From Dokdonia pacifica (GTDB taxonomy: Bacteria; Bacteroidota; Bacteroidia; Flavobacteriales; Flavobacteriaceae): a stretch of 64,000 nt of DNA. The stretch lies in contig NZ_FZNY01000001.1 of assembly GCF_900188275.1 (NCBI RefSeq), positions 372,001-436,000 of the forward strand, written 5' to 3'. The notes below the pieces were generated by a model. It was not told the origin of the DNA. It worked only from the letters and a program-made list of their open reading frames with translations, and ran no database searches. Position numbers and translations under genes: made by a program. Shown piece after piece: positions 25,712 to 35,646 of this stretch (its first letter is position 1; each line of letters begins with the position of its first letter).

Positions 25712-26129
25712 TACACTACTCTAGTTAAATTAAATTATAATTTTGCTTCATTATTATTTTCTCTTTAAACAGCACCTGAAAATGAGAGTTAGACGCTATC
25801 CATCAATCAAAAAACAGGTTCTTCTCTCAAAATCAAGTGCATTTAATTAAACTTCTCTTTTTCAAAAGCTTATGTTTTGCCTGAAAAAGGAAGAGAGATA
25901 CTATATTATAGGGGATTATTCTCTCTCCCTTGCACAGGCTGCTATTAACCAAATCAACTTTTCTTTTTCAATTATTTTGTGCCTGACCTGGGAAGGAACT
26001 AACACTAACCATCAACTATTTTTCCTTCCCACGACAGGACTTCTAACTATTCAGATATCCTTGTCATTTTATCATCTTATGTTAACTAATAAACCAGAAG
26101 AATGTATAAAGACATAAGGAAGGGATTAT
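25712..26129. other. 418-base intergenic region without recognised gene
   Basis: No convincing gene or RNA was seen. A plus-strand open frame at 25872-26117 has no family likeness and an unlikely composition. The region separates two minus-strand gene groups and presumably holds the promoter for the peptide/channel/CusB group, but no TTTG-N19-TAnnTTTG match was found on the minus strand. Confidence 0.5.
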
Positions 26130-26657
26130 CTATTGAATAGTCTTTTGAACTTTCCCGCACTTAAGCATTTTACTTCCATAATATGGGTTTCTCACCTCTT
26201 CTTTTGTACTTAACCAAGCACTACCCTTATCGTACATTGGGCAAAACTGTTCATACAGCGTATTCTTAGTGCCAGTTATAGCTACCATATCCGTAATATC
26301 CTTACTTAATGTCTTAAAATGTTCTCTCTGATGGCCTATTTCACTTTTTGTAATATGCTCTGCGTGCTCTGTAGCATCTTCAATAATATCCGTCAATTCT
26401 TTTTGCTCTCCTGCGGTGTAATTTGACTTGTCAAATGCCTTTAGTGAAACCGCCAATTTAGAACCTGCCTCAGCTGCTTTTTTAGAATCATCTGCCACCA
26501 AAGCATCCTTTAAGCTGAAATAATCACTTAAAATCGCTTCAGATTTCATATTCATCATTTTACCATGGTCCATTTTCATTTTTCCTTTTTCCTGTGCATT
26601 GGTAAAGGAAACTGCTAACAATAGCATTGTTGCTATACTCATTTTTATATTTTTCAT
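26130..26657 (-). CDS. Secreted DUF3347 protein
   Basis: 175 residues: signal peptide (about 1-21, ending SFTNAQ), a Met/His/Lys-rich stretch ([15 protein letters not shown], about 24-38) and one DUF3347 domain ending in [13 protein letters not shown] and [15 protein letters not shown]3347 proteins are thought to bind copper in the periplasm; conserved Cys, Met and His support this. One of three DUF3347 domains in the window and last gene of its group. Confidence 0.85.
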   Translation of the reverse strand: MKNIKMSIATMLLLAVSFTNAQEKGKMKMDHGKMMNMKSEAILSDYFSLKDALVADDSKKAAEAGSKLAVSLKAFDKSNYTAGEQKELTDIIEDATEHAEHITKSEIGHQREHFKTLSKDITDMVAITGTKNTLYEQFCPMYDKGSAWLSTKEEVRNPYYGSKMLKCGKVQKTIQ

Positions 26658-26684
26658 TTTTTATATTTTATATTTTAATATTAA

Positions 26685-27137
26685 CTATAAACTGTCTTTT
26701 AAATTTTCTATATACTCAACTAGCTGCTGGGTTTCTTCTTCTGAAAACTTTGCGTCTTTATGAATGAAAGTATAGGAACCTAAAGGCATCTCACCACTTT
26801 CAATCTGCTTAATCATAGACCTCAGTTTACTTACTTTCCTTCTACTTGAAAGAGAATCCCACTCATTAAAGTTTAACTCTGCTTTTCCTTCTTTGATATG
26901 CTCTTCTAGAAACCAGGCTACCGGTTGCACCTTGTTGTACCAAGGATATTTTGTATTGTTACTGTGACAATCATAGCAAGAGACTTGCAATTTGTTCTTG
27001 ATATCATTTGGGACATCATTTACCAACATAAAGTCGGTTTTTGGAACACCTTCACTTTGGTTGTGGTCTACAGGCACAAATTGTATACCTACAAAAGCAA
27101 CCAACAAGATTATTGCTATGATTTTTACAATCTTCAT
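26685..27137 (-). CDS. Haem-binding domain protein (single CxxCH)
   Basis: 150 residues with an N-terminal membrane anchor or signal (about 3-20) and the haem attachment motif CYDCH (C54, C57, H58) followed by SNNTKYPWYNKVQPVAWFLEEHI, typical of the Bacteroidetes haem-binding domain family. A small periplasmic c-type cytochrome, encoded between two DUF3347 genes. Electron transfer to or from copper oxidase is possible (inference). Confidence 0.85.
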   Translation of the reverse strand: MKIVKIIAIILLVAFVGIQFVPVDHNQSEGVPKTDFMLVNDVPNDIKNKLQVSCYDCHSNNTKYPWYNKVQPVAWFLEEHIKEGKAELNFNEWDSLSSRRKVSKLRSMIKQIESGEMPLGSYTFIHKDAKFSEEETQQLVEYIENLKDSL

Positions 27138-27755
27138 TTAATTGATTTCCTTTTGAACTTTTCCGCATTTCAACATTTTACTACCGTAGTACGGATTTTT
27201 AATATCTTCACTCATACTCAACCAAGCACTACCACCATCATACATTGGGCAAAACTGTTGGTACAATGTATTTTGTGTACCAGTAATGGCTACCATATCT
27301 GTAATATCTTTACTCAATACTTTGAAATGCTCACGCTGGTGTGCAATGTCACTTTCAGAAATATGTTCTGCGTGCTCTACAGCATCCTCAATAATATCTT
27401 TTAAATCTGCCTTTTGAGTGTCAGTATATTTTGAAATGTCAAGTTTTCCCAAAGTTGTTGCGAGGGTTGCACCAAGCCCTTTGGCTTTAGCATTATCATC
27501 TGCTACCAAGGCATCTTTAAGAATGAAATAGTCATTTAATACAGTTTGTGAATTACCATTTCCACTCATTGTCATTTCCTTTTTATCCACATCGTGGTGG
27601 CCATCGGAATTATCGTGGTTCATTTTTGAATGGTCTTCCTCAGTACCGATTTCAGAATTGGTACTGCTTTCTGTTTTAGCATCTTTACAAGACACTACTG
27701 TTAAGGTTACAAATGCTATTGCAACCACTCCAAATACTAATTTTAATTTGCTCAT
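27138..27755 (-). CDS. DUF3347 lipoprotein
   Basis: 205 residues from ATG 27755 ([20 protein letters not shown] with lipobox VVSC); an in-frame ATG at 27779 would put eight residues before the signal. After an acidic/His linker ([17 protein letters not shown]) comes one DUF3347 domain (IANP-type end: [25 protein letters not shown]). Close paralogue of the protein at 26130-26657, pointing to local duplication around the haem-protein gene. Confidence 0.85.
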   Translation of the reverse strand: MSKLKLVFGVVAIAFVTLTVVSCKDAKTESSTNSEIGTEEDHSKMNHDNSDGHHDVDKKEMTMSGNGNSQTVLNDYFILKDALVADDNAKAKGLGATLATTLGKLDISKYTDTQKADLKDIIEDAVEHAEHISESDIAHQREHFKVLSKDITDMVAITGTQNTLYQQFCPMYDGGSAWLSMSEDIKNPYYGSKMLKCGKVQKEIN

Positions 27756-27787
27756 TTTTATTTGTTTAAAGTTTATCATTTATAGTT

Positions 27788-30106
27788 TTAAAATCTGGCT
27801 AAAAGGCCACCACCCCAACCATATACATTATTATAATTTCCTTGTATTGAAAAATTTCTTGAAAGGATATAAGAAGCTCCTACCAACCATTGGGTCTCAC
27901 CTTCATAAGAACTATTATTTTCTAAATCATTGACCCAACCAAAGTCGGCTCTATATTCATATTCCCCTTCCAGAAAAATTCTTGGAAAAATCAATATCTC
28001 TCTATCCAACCGTATTCTTGGGCGCAATTGATGGTCAATACTCACATCTACGTTAAATCTGTAAGGCGTGAAATATTTTAAACCTACCAATCCTACGGTA
28101 TTAAATTCATCATAAGAATTTGGGATTTCGGTTTCAGTATTTACACCTACATAAACACGTACCCAATCATTCAAATACCTGTTATAATTTACTTCTATTT
28201 CGGCATTTTGGTCATAATCAAATTCGGCACGTAATCCAAATTCGTTACGAATGTTGCTCGTCGTTAAAAAGAGTTCATTAAAGTTTGAACCTATCCGCGC
28301 AGCTCCCCACGAGTAATACAGGTCTGTTTCATCCACTAGCTTTTGAGCTGGAAATTCTTTCATCCTTTCGTCTCTTGGTGTATCATAACTAAATACTCTT
28401 GCCATACCACCCATCATATGATATAGTACGTGACAATGAAAAATCCAATCACCAACTTCTTCATTATAGAACTCTATAATCACTTTTTGCATTGGTGGCA
28501 CGTTAACCGTGTGCTTTAATGGTGAACGCTCCCCATTTTCATTAATCACCCTGAAAAAATGTCCGTGAAGGTGCATTGGGTGATGCATCATTGTTATGTT
28601 ATTTAAGGTGATTCTTGTAACCTCACCGCCTTTAATTTTAATATTATCGGTTTCTGACAATGGTACGCCATTCATACTCCAAATGTATCGTTGCATATTT
28701 CCGGTTAGATTAAGCAGTATCTCATTTACTGGCGCATCTGTCTCAAAAGTGGTATTCTCTTTTGCCTTTAAAAAATCATAGTTGAAATAGGTTTTACGAG
28801 TACTGTAATCGAAAACGGAACTGTCTTTTTTCATCTTGGACGTATCATGATTCATATGACCTTTCATTTTGTCCGATGTTTCGTTATGGTTCATTGACAT
28901 CGAGTCCTTTTTCATCTCCATCGTATTGCCCATATTCATTTTCATCTGCCCATCCTTCATATCCATCTTCATCCCGTACTTTTGCATTAATACTTCTGGC
29001 GTTTTTTTCTTTTGATTGCCCACCATTGCAGGTGCACCCATCTTCATATCCATTTTTGCCATTACCTTCATCATTTCCACTTTGTCTGGTCTGTCTATTA
29101 CAACTGCGGGAAAAAGTGTTCCTTGTCCTAGATGTAAAGAGGTGTTACCAGAACCATCTTGCGTTGTGGCAGTAATCTCTAAAGTACCTTCCGGGATAGT
29201 TACTATCACATCATAGGTTTCGGCTATTCCAAAAAGAAATCGGCTTTTATGCACAGGTTCCACATCTATACCGTCACTCGCAACTATGATTGGGTTGCCT
29301 CCACCAAAATCCATCCAATAATAGGTGGATGCTGAAGCATTTATAAAGCGAAGTCTGACCTTTTCACCTGGCTTAAATTCTGGGTATTCCGCTACTTTTT
29401 TACCATTGGTCAAAAATGCTGGATAGTAGATATCCGAAATGTCCGCACCTTCCATACGGTCTCGCCAAAATTTAAATTGTGCGCCCAATGCACCTTCTTT
29501 AATGACTCGACTCAATGGTACTGCTGTACCTTTTTTTACCTGATACCACTCGTTACCTCTTTTGAGGTTGCGTAATACATTTAGTGGTTTTTCATTGGTC
29601 CAGTCAGACAGCATTACAATCAAATCTTTATCATAATCCAATGTTTTTTCTTTGGGCTGAATGATAATGGAACCAAAAACCCCCTTTTGTTCTTGAAGCA
29701 TTGTATGGGAATGGTACCAATAGGTACCTGATTGGTTAATAGGGATTCTGTATTGAAACGTATCTCCGGGTTCAATTGGCGGTGTATTTAAATAAGGAAC
29801 ACCATCATAGAAATTTGGAAGAATTAGCCCGTGCCAGTGTACTGAAGTTTCTTCGTCCATTTTATTAGTCACATTGATTATGGCAAGGTCACCTTCAGTA
29901 AATTCTAATGTAGGACCAGGAATACTGCCGTTGATGGTCATTGATTTGGCCGTTACACCACCAAGTGTCATTTCCTTTTGTTCCAGAGTAAGGTTATACT
30001 CCTTAACTTGGCGACTTTCTTCTTTTCTATCTTCACCATTTGTTCCAACTTGGGCAAAAATTGAAGAGGTAAATAGTAATAGTGCTATTATATTTATTAT
30101 TCTCAT
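27788..30106 (-). CDS. copA: Multicopper oxidase fused to a CopB-like outer-membrane barrel
   Basis: 772 residues. Signal peptide (about 1-18), then a three-cupredoxin oxidase: SVHWHGLILP, TYWYHSHTMLQ, HHPMHLHGHFF and the type-1 copper end IFHCHVLYHMMGGMARV (about residue 560). Between domains 2 and 3 is a Met/His-rich insert (about 350-430), as in PcoA/CopA. From about residue 590 to the end the sequence resembles CopB (LYYSWGAARIGSNFNELFLT, LRAEFDYDQNAEIEV) and closes with a terminal Phe, as outer-membrane barrels do. CopA and CopB are usually separate genes. Likely oxidises Cu(I) in the periplasm. Confidence 0.9.
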   Translation of the reverse strand: MRIINIIALLLFTSSIFAQVGTNGEDRKEESRQVKEYNLTLEQKEMTLGGVTAKSMTINGSIPGPTLEFTEGDLAIINVTNKMDEETSVHWHGLILPNFYDGVPYLNTPPIEPGDTFQYRIPINQSGTYWYHSHTMLQEQKGVFGSIIIQPKEKTLDYDKDLIVMLSDWTNEKPLNVLRNLKRGNEWYQVKKGTAVPLSRVIKEGALGAQFKFWRDRMEGADISDIYYPAFLTNGKKVAEYPEFKPGEKVRLRFINASASTYYWMDFGGGNPIIVASDGIDVEPVHKSRFLFGIAETYDVIVTIPEGTLEITATTQDGSGNTSLHLGQGTLFPAVVIDRPDKVEMMKVMAKMDMKMGAPAMVGNQKKKTPEVLMQKYGMKMDMKDGQMKMNMGNTMEMKKDSMSMNHNETSDKMKGHMNHDTSKMKKDSSVFDYSTRKTYFNYDFLKAKENTTFETDAPVNEILLNLTGNMQRYIWSMNGVPLSETDNIKIKGGEVTRITLNNITMMHHPMHLHGHFFRVINENGERSPLKHTVNVPPMQKVIIEFYNEEVGDWIFHCHVLYHMMGGMARVFSYDTPRDERMKEFPAQKLVDETDLYYSWGAARIGSNFNELFLTTSNIRNEFGLRAEFDYDQNAEIEVNYNRYLNDWVRVYVGVNTETEIPNSYDEFNTVGLVGLKYFTPYRFNVDVSIDHQLRPRIRLDREILIFPRIFLEGEYEYRADFGWVNDLENNSSYEGETQWLVGASYILSRNFSIQGNYNNVYGWGGGLLARF

Positions 30107-30108
30107 TT

Positions 30109-31326
30109 TTATTGTGTTAAGTAATTAATCAAGGCATATTGTATATAATAGCCCTTAATAGATTCAATAAGATTGATTTGAAATTTTAACTGTAACTCCT
30201 GAACGTCTAATACATCATTAAAATCAATAGTACCCGTCTCATAATTTTTTATTAGGATTTGTTCAGCATCATTGGCTTGCTTCAAATTATCTGATTGAAT
30301 ATTGAACTTAATTCTTGTTGTCTCTCTACTATATTGCGCATCTGCAAGTAACGTCTCTAGTTTGTTTAGCCTATCTGCTTTTTGAGATTGTATTTGTAAC
30401 TGTTTTAATTCATTCTGCTTTGTTACAGACTTATATTTGTTATTGAAAATTGGAATTGAAATAGATACCATTGGCATTACTATATCTTTTCCGTTATCAC
30501 TGAAACTCAAATCAGGACGTTCAGAAACTGGCACATAATCCAAACCAAAACCTATGTTGGGTGCACTTTCTTTCTGATTTAATAACTCTGATTGTTCAAC
30601 CGATTCGTATAACTTATCATACCTCAGCAGTTCAGGATTTAACTGAAGATTTTCGGCTAATATTAATGCATCCTCCTCTGGAATAAACATCTCCTCAACA
30701 ACGGTTACCGCAATAGTTTCATCACGATTTAATAGATTATTGAAAGCTACTTGTTCAGCAAGGTAATCTTGCTCCAGTACATCTTTTTTCTGTACAAGTT
30801 CATTTTGTCTTATTTGAAGGCGCAGTACATCCACTGCAGATGCCTTACCAACTTCTACCGAGGTTAGTGCAAGGCGTTCATAAGTTTCTAAAAGCTCAAT
30901 ATTCTCATCTAAAACACGTTGTTTTGCTCTGATGGCATATAGCTTATAATAAGATTGAGATACTGCTAGGGCAAGTTTTCGCTTGGCAATCGCAATATCT
31001 ACATATTGAGTTTCTGCCATTGAACTTGCGTAATTTTCTCTAGCTGTAATGGTTCCAAACCAAGGCAACATTTGCTTTACTGAAAAACGTGCGCGTTGTG
31101 CTCCTGTGCGGGTTTCGGGTTCACTCACAAAATAGCCAGCACTTACTTGAGTATCTGGTAAGGTATTGACCTCATTTACTTTTTCTTCGGCTATGTTATA
31201 CCGCAATTCAAAAGCCTGAATTTCTGGATTATTCCTTTCAGCTTCCTGAATATAAGACACTAACTCTTGTGCATTTGTTTTCGTGAAAGCGAAAACAACT
31301 ATTCCTATTAAAATTATATATCTCAT
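30109..31326 (-). CDS. TolC/CusC-like outer-membrane channel
   Basis: 405 residues: signal peptide (about 1-19, VFAFTKTNAQ) and a TolC-type repeat of long amphipathic helices (AERNNPEIQAFELRYNIAEEK; NELKQLQIQSQKADRLNKLE). It completes a tripartite pump with the CusA encoded before it; the genes overlap by four bases (31323-31326). The signal-peptide codons contain a degenerate GCTTTCGCGAAAGC-like palindrome. Confidence 0.88.
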   Translation of the reverse strand: MRYIILIGIVVFAFTKTNAQELVSYIQEAERNNPEIQAFELRYNIAEEKVNEVNTLPDTQVSAGYFVSEPETRTGAQRARFSVKQMLPWFGTITARENYASSMAETQYVDIAIAKRKLALAVSQSYYKLYAIRAKQRVLDENIELLETYERLALTSVEVGKASAVDVLRLQIRQNELVQKKDVLEQDYLAEQVAFNNLLNRDETIAVTVVEEMFIPEEDALILAENLQLNPELLRYDKLYESVEQSELLNQKESAPNIGFGLDYVPVSERPDLSFSDNGKDIVMPMVSISIPIFNNKYKSVTKQNELKQLQIQSQKADRLNKLETLLADAQYSRETTRIKFNIQSDNLKQANDAEQILIKNYETGTIDFNDVLDVQELQLKFQINLIESIKGYYIQYALINYLTQ

Positions 31327-34300
31327 TTTGTAGCTCTTTTTAATTGAAACTCGTGTTTCCAGCTAAATAAAACTGGCACAACAAATAAGGTTACTAAGGC
31401 AATTAGCATTCCTCCAAAAGAAGGGATGGCCATTGGTATCATTATATCACTACCGCGGCCTGTTGATGTGAGTACAGGCAGTAAAGCAAGAATGGTAGTT
31501 GCTGTTGTCATCAAACAAGGTCGAATACGTTTCTCTCCAGCTTCGACCACAGATGCCCTTATTCCTTTTCTGTCTTTAGGTTTGTTTTTGTCAAAGGTTT
31601 GCGTTAGATAAGTTGCCATTACTACACCATCATCTGTTGCAATACCAAATAAGGCAATGAATCCCACCCATACAGCAACACTCAAGTTTATGGTATGCAT
31701 TTGAAAAAGGTCTCGAAGGTTTTCACCAAAGAAGTTAAAATTCAAAAACCAGTCTTGTCCGTAGAACCAAATCATTAAAAATCCACCGGCAAATGCAACT
31801 GCGATACCTGTAAATACCATTAATGATGTACCAACAGAACGGAACTGGAAATAGAGAATAAGAAATATTATTGCTAGTGCTAACGGCACAACTACAGACA
31901 GGGTTTTTTCAGCGCGCAATTGATTCTCATATGTACCAGTAAATAGGTAGTTAATTCCTTTGGGAACAATTAATTCGCCGCTATCAATTTTTTCTTGAAT
32001 GAGCGCTTGTGCATTTTCAACAACATCTACTTCAGCATATCCATCTAATTTGTCAAACAGGACATAGCCTACCAAAAATGTGTCCTCACTTTTAATAATC
32101 TGTGGACCCTGTTCGTAACGAATAGTAACCAGTTCACTTAATGGAATTGGATTACCTTTTTCTACAGGCACATAAATATCTTTTAAATCACTTGGATTTG
32201 CACGTAGCTCTCTCGGATATCGCACACGTATACCATATCGCTCTCTACCCTCAACGGTTTGAGTTAGCACCATTCCACCAACAGATACCTGAATGACTTG
32301 CTGTACTTGTTCTATGGAAATTCCATAACGCGCAAGCCGTTCTCTATCAATATCCAAAAGCAGATAAGGTTTCCCTACAATACGGTCGGCAAAAACAGCT
32401 TCATCCTTAACACCATCGGCTTGCTTGAGAATATCTTCTAATTGTACTCCAAATGCTTCAATCTCATTTAAATCTTGGCCTTTTACCTTAATTCCCATTG
32501 GTGCTCGCATACCTGTTTGTAGCATTACCAAGCGTGTTTCAATAGGTTGCAGTTTTGGCGCTGAAGTAACTCCTGGTAGTTTGGTGGCTTTTACAATCTC
32601 TTTCCAAATATCATCTGGGGATTCAATTTCAGGTCGCCAGTTTCTAAAATATTCTCCATCATCATCTGGTATAAGTTGTGAGTGTCGAACCGAAAACGGG
32701 TCTTTGGTTTTTGAAATGTCATAGTCTACCCCTTCATTGATTTCGCTATTTGGGTTGACAACCAAGCTTCCATCTTTAAGTATAAAAAGCCCATCATTGT
32801 CTACTTTAAATCGTTGCCTGGCTCTTTTTTCATTTAGAATATATTCCGACTTATACTGAATTACATTTTCATACATTGATAACGGTGCAGGGTCTAATGC
32901 CGATTCTGTTCGTCCAGATTTACCGACTACAGTTTCAATTTCTGGAATACTGGCTACTGCCATATCCAATTGCTGTAATACCCTTTTATTTTCTTCTACA
33001 CCTGCGTGGGGCATTGATGTAGGCATTAAAAGGAAAGAACCTTCATTTAATGACGGCATAAATTCTTTACCTGTATTACGCATTATCATCACACCAAAAA
33101 TTATGATTACTGTGGGAAGAGAAAGGAACAATAATTTATTGCGCAATGCCCAGTTTAAAATACGTACATAATAGCTTCTAAACAGCGTAAAAACACCTAA
33201 AAGTCCGAAGCATATTAAGCCTACGAATATTAAATTCCAAAGAATACTTCTATCTACTCCCAATGGTCTCCAATACTCGGCTAGTAAAAATATGATAGCG
33301 AAAGCCGATACAAATATGTTAATAGTATTGGCACGTTTTGAAGTTATTTTCTCTTTTAGTGAAAGAAAGCCAACGACACCAAATGCTATTAATATTAACC
33401 CAAGAGGATATCCAAAAATAATGGAAAGAACACCTAGAATAATCATTGCTCCATTGAGCATATAACTAAAGGAAGTCTTAATGTTTCGCTTTTTAAACAA
33501 ATATGCTGCAAAGGGTGGTATTAAAAACAAGGCTACAATTAGAGAAGCCGTTAATGCAGAGGTTTTGGTAAAAGCCAAGGGTCTAAATAATTTTCCTTCT
33601 GCACCAATCATCGTGAATACGGGAATAAAACTTATAATAGTGGTCATTACCGCTGTCAATATGGCTCCAGAGACTTCGGCAGTTGCATTATACACAACGG
33701 TATTCATTGGTAGGTTTTCATCATTTTCATCAATATGCCGCAGCACATTTTCGGATAGAATAACACCTACATCGACCATTGTACCAATAGCAATGGCAAT
33801 ACCTGATAAGGCCACAATGTTTGCATCTACATTAAATAGTTTCATTGAAATAAAAACCATTAATACAGCTACTGGTAACAGTCCTGAAATTAGCACAGAA
33901 GCTCTTAAATTGAATACCATTATTATTATCACGAAAATGGTAATCAAAATCTCTAACGTCAGTGCTTCATCAAGTGTACCCAAGGTTTCTTGGATAAGTT
34001 CAGTTCTATCATAAAAAGGAACGATGGTTAACTGCGACGTTCTACCATCACTTAACGTTTTTGAAGGTAGTCCCGAACTTAATTCACTTATTTTCTCTTT
34101 TACATTATTAATAACCGCCATAGGGTTTGCACCATATCGCGCCACAACTACTCCTCCTACAACTTCGGCACCTTCTTTATCTAAAAGTCCTCTCCTAGTT
34201 GCAGGACCGTGAGATACTTTTGCAATGTCTTTTAAACGTATTGAAGTAAAATCTTCTGATGTAACTACTGCATTCTCCAAGTCGGAAATGGACTTGACAT

Positions 34301-35060
34301 ATCCTAAACCACGAATAAGATATTCTGCTTGATTGATTTCTAATGTTTGAGCTCCAACATCTCGATTACTTTGTTTAACTGCCTTTACAACTTCATTTAA
34401 ACCAATTTTATATTGTTTCATCAACTCTGGGTTGACATCTACTTGATATTCCAAAACGTAGCCACCAATAGATGCTACTTCAGAAACTCCACTTGCGGAT
34501 GACAGCGCATATTTTACATAGAAATCCTGAATGCTACGCAATTCTTGTAAATCCCAACCACCGGTAACATTTCCATTTTCGTCACGGCCTTCTAGGGTGT
34601 ACCAATATATCTGTCCTAGACCTGTGGCATCAGGGCCAAGTGCAGGATTAACACCACTGGGTAGCAAACCTGCCGGCAATGAATTTAATTTTTCGAGAAT
34701 ACGACTTCGGCTCCAGTAGAACTCAATATCTTCTTCAAAAATGATGTAGATACTGGAAAAGCCAAACATCGAAGAGCTACGTATGGTTTTAACTCCAGGA
34801 ATTCCCAGAAGTGATGTGGTTAGTGGATAGGTAATTTGGTCCTCAATATCTTGAGGGGAACGACCATCCCATTTTGTAAATACAATTTGTTGGTTTTCAC
34901 CTATATCGGGTATGGCGTCTACGGCTACAGGATTACGTGGTAAAGAACCAGTATTCCATTCAAAAGGTGCATTTACAACACCCCATGCCACGAATAAAGC
35001 TAGTAACAAAACAGCTACTAATTTATTTTCTATTAAAAATTTGATGCTTTTATTTAGCAT
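31323..35060 (-). CDS. cusA: CusA-type copper/silver RND pump, unusually long
   Basis: 1245 residues against about 1040 for typical CusA. Core parts are clear: DAIPDIGENQQIVFT, helix 4 VALSGIAIAIGTMVDVGVIL, the second-half FGIATDDGVVMATYL. Extra length comes from additional membrane helices after helix 6 (about 530-625) and a polar insert in the second porter domain (about 735-820, with SEYILNEKRARQRF and DDDGEYFRNWRPE). Expels Cu(I)/Ag(I) from the periplasm with TolC partner 30109-31326; adaptor probably the CusB-DUF3347 protein. Confidence 0.92.
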   Translation of the reverse strand: MLNKSIKFLIENKLVAVLLLALFVAWGVVNAPFEWNTGSLPRNPVAVDAIPDIGENQQIVFTKWDGRSPQDIEDQITYPLTTSLLGIPGVKTIRSSSMFGFSSIYIIFEEDIEFYWSRSRILEKLNSLPAGLLPSGVNPALGPDATGLGQIYWYTLEGRDENGNVTGGWDLQELRSIQDFYVKYALSSASGVSEVASIGGYVLEYQVDVNPELMKQYKIGLNEVVKAVKQSNRDVGAQTLEINQAEYLIRGLGYVKSISDLENAVVTSEDFTSIRLKDIAKVSHGPATRRGLLDKEGAEVVGGVVVARYGANPMAVINNVKEKISELSSGLPSKTLSDGRTSQLTIVPFYDRTELIQETLGTLDEALTLEILITIFVIIIMVFNLRASVLISGLLPVAVLMVFISMKLFNVDANIVALSGIAIAIGTMVDVGVILSENVLRHIDENDENLPMNTVVYNATAEVSGAILTAVMTTIISFIPVFTMIGAEGKLFRPLAFTKTSALTASLIVALFLIPPFAAYLFKKRNIKTSFSYMLNGAMIILGVLSIIFGYPLGLILIAFGVVGFLSLKEKITSKRANTINIFVSAFAIIFLLAEYWRPLGVDRSILWNLIFVGLICFGLLGVFTLFRSYYVRILNWALRNKLLFLSLPTVIIIFGVMIMRNTGKEFMPSLNEGSFLLMPTSMPHAGVEENKRVLQQLDMAVASIPEIETVVGKSGRTESALDPAPLSMYENVIQYKSEYILNEKRARQRFKVDNDGLFILKDGSLVVNPNSEINEGVDYDISKTKDPFSVRHSQLIPDDDGEYFRNWRPEIESPDDIWKEIVKATKLPGVTSAPKLQPIETRLVMLQTGMRAPMGIKVKGQDLNEIEAFGVQLEDILKQADGVKDEAVFADRIVGKPYLLLDIDRERLARYGISIEQVQQVIQVSVGGMVLTQTVEGRERYGIRVRYPRELRANPSDLKDIYVPVEKGNPIPLSELVTIRYEQGPQIIKSEDTFLVGYVLFDKLDGYAEVDVVENAQALIQEKIDSGELIVPKGINYLFTGTYENQLRAEKTLSVVVPLALAIIFLILYFQFRSVGTSLMVFTGIAVAFAGGFLMIWFYGQDWFLNFNFFGENLRDLFQMHTINLSVAVWVGFIALFGIATDDGVVMATYLTQTFDKNKPKDRKGIRASVVEAGEKRIRPCLMTTATTILALLPVLTSTGRGSDIMIPMAIPSFGGMLIALVTLFVVPVLFSWKHEFQLKRATK

Positions 35061-35118
35061 AAAAATGAGTTTTTAAGTAGTTATAATTTTTGTTTTAAAA
35101 AACAAAAGACAAGCAGTT

Positions 35119-35145
35119 TAGTCCAAACAATTTAATGTTGGACTA
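35119..35145. promoter_or_regulatory. Inverted repeat upstream of cusA
   Basis: TAGTCCAA (35119-35126) and TTGGACTA (35138-35145), 8 bp with an 11-base loop, between the HYC_CC_PP gene and cusA. It may be an operator or a hairpin that separates the two genes. No T-tract follows directly. Confidence 0.4.
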
Positions 35146-35165
35146 CAGTACTAATTACTTAAAAA

Positions 35166-35585
35166 TCAAATAAGGAAGGTTTGGTCTAAAACTTGAACGT
35201 CCCTGACCAAGGGAGGAGGAGAATAATCTCTAAAAGAAGTGTTTTCTGTTTGTTGTTCAGTAAACAGATTTATGTATGAATAGATGAAAGTAGCAACCAA
35301 TAACTGTTGTTCCTTATCTAATTTATCGAAAGAAATTTTTAAATTATCTTGCCCATCAACAACCAACTGCTCATCACTACAACAGTTTTTTTTGTTAATA
35401 AGGTCACATTCTTTTGAAGATGGTTTCTGCTGAACTTCCATACCACAAGATTCAACTGAACCAAACACAGAAGAATCCACTAAAACATCGCCACAATAAT
35501 GACTCTCAATAGTGAAAGACAATGTTGAGACAAACACTAAAAGTGCCATGCAAAAAGATGCTATTTTAAGAAAAATCTTCTTCAT
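35166..35585 (-). CDS. HYC_CC_PP family protein
   Basis: 139 residues with a signal peptide (about 1-26). The three name-giving motifs are all present: SHYCGD (about 29-33), NCCSDE (about 67-71) and SPPPLVRD near the C-terminus. This family regularly precedes copper RND genes in Bacteroidetes and is presumed to bind metal in the periplasm or outer membrane. A -7 box TAGCTTTG (minus strand, 35601-35594) stands just before the start codon. A divergent paralogue is at 38690-39112. Confidence 0.8.
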   Translation of the reverse strand: MKKIFLKIASFCMALLVFVSTLSFTIESHYCGDVLVDSSVFGSVESCGMEVQQKPSSKECDLINKKNCCSDEQLVVDGQDNLKISFDKLDKEQQLLVATFIYSYINLFTEQQTENTSFRDYSPPPLVRDVQVLDQTFLI

Positions 35586-35646
35586 TGATTGTGCAAAGCT
35601 ACAAAAATTTTAACACTTTAATTTTGTTTAACATAATTTTAAATTC

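Noticed and set aside
25872-26117. 81-codon open frame in the intergenic region
   Set aside because: No likeness to a protein family, odd composition, no promoter in front and no related neighbour.
26925-27404. 159-codon plus-strand frame
   Set aside because: Runs opposite two well-supported genes (haem-binding and DUF3347) and has no recognisable domain.
33481-34014. 177-codon plus-strand frame inside cusA
   Set aside because: Antisense to conserved membrane helices, with no domain of its own.
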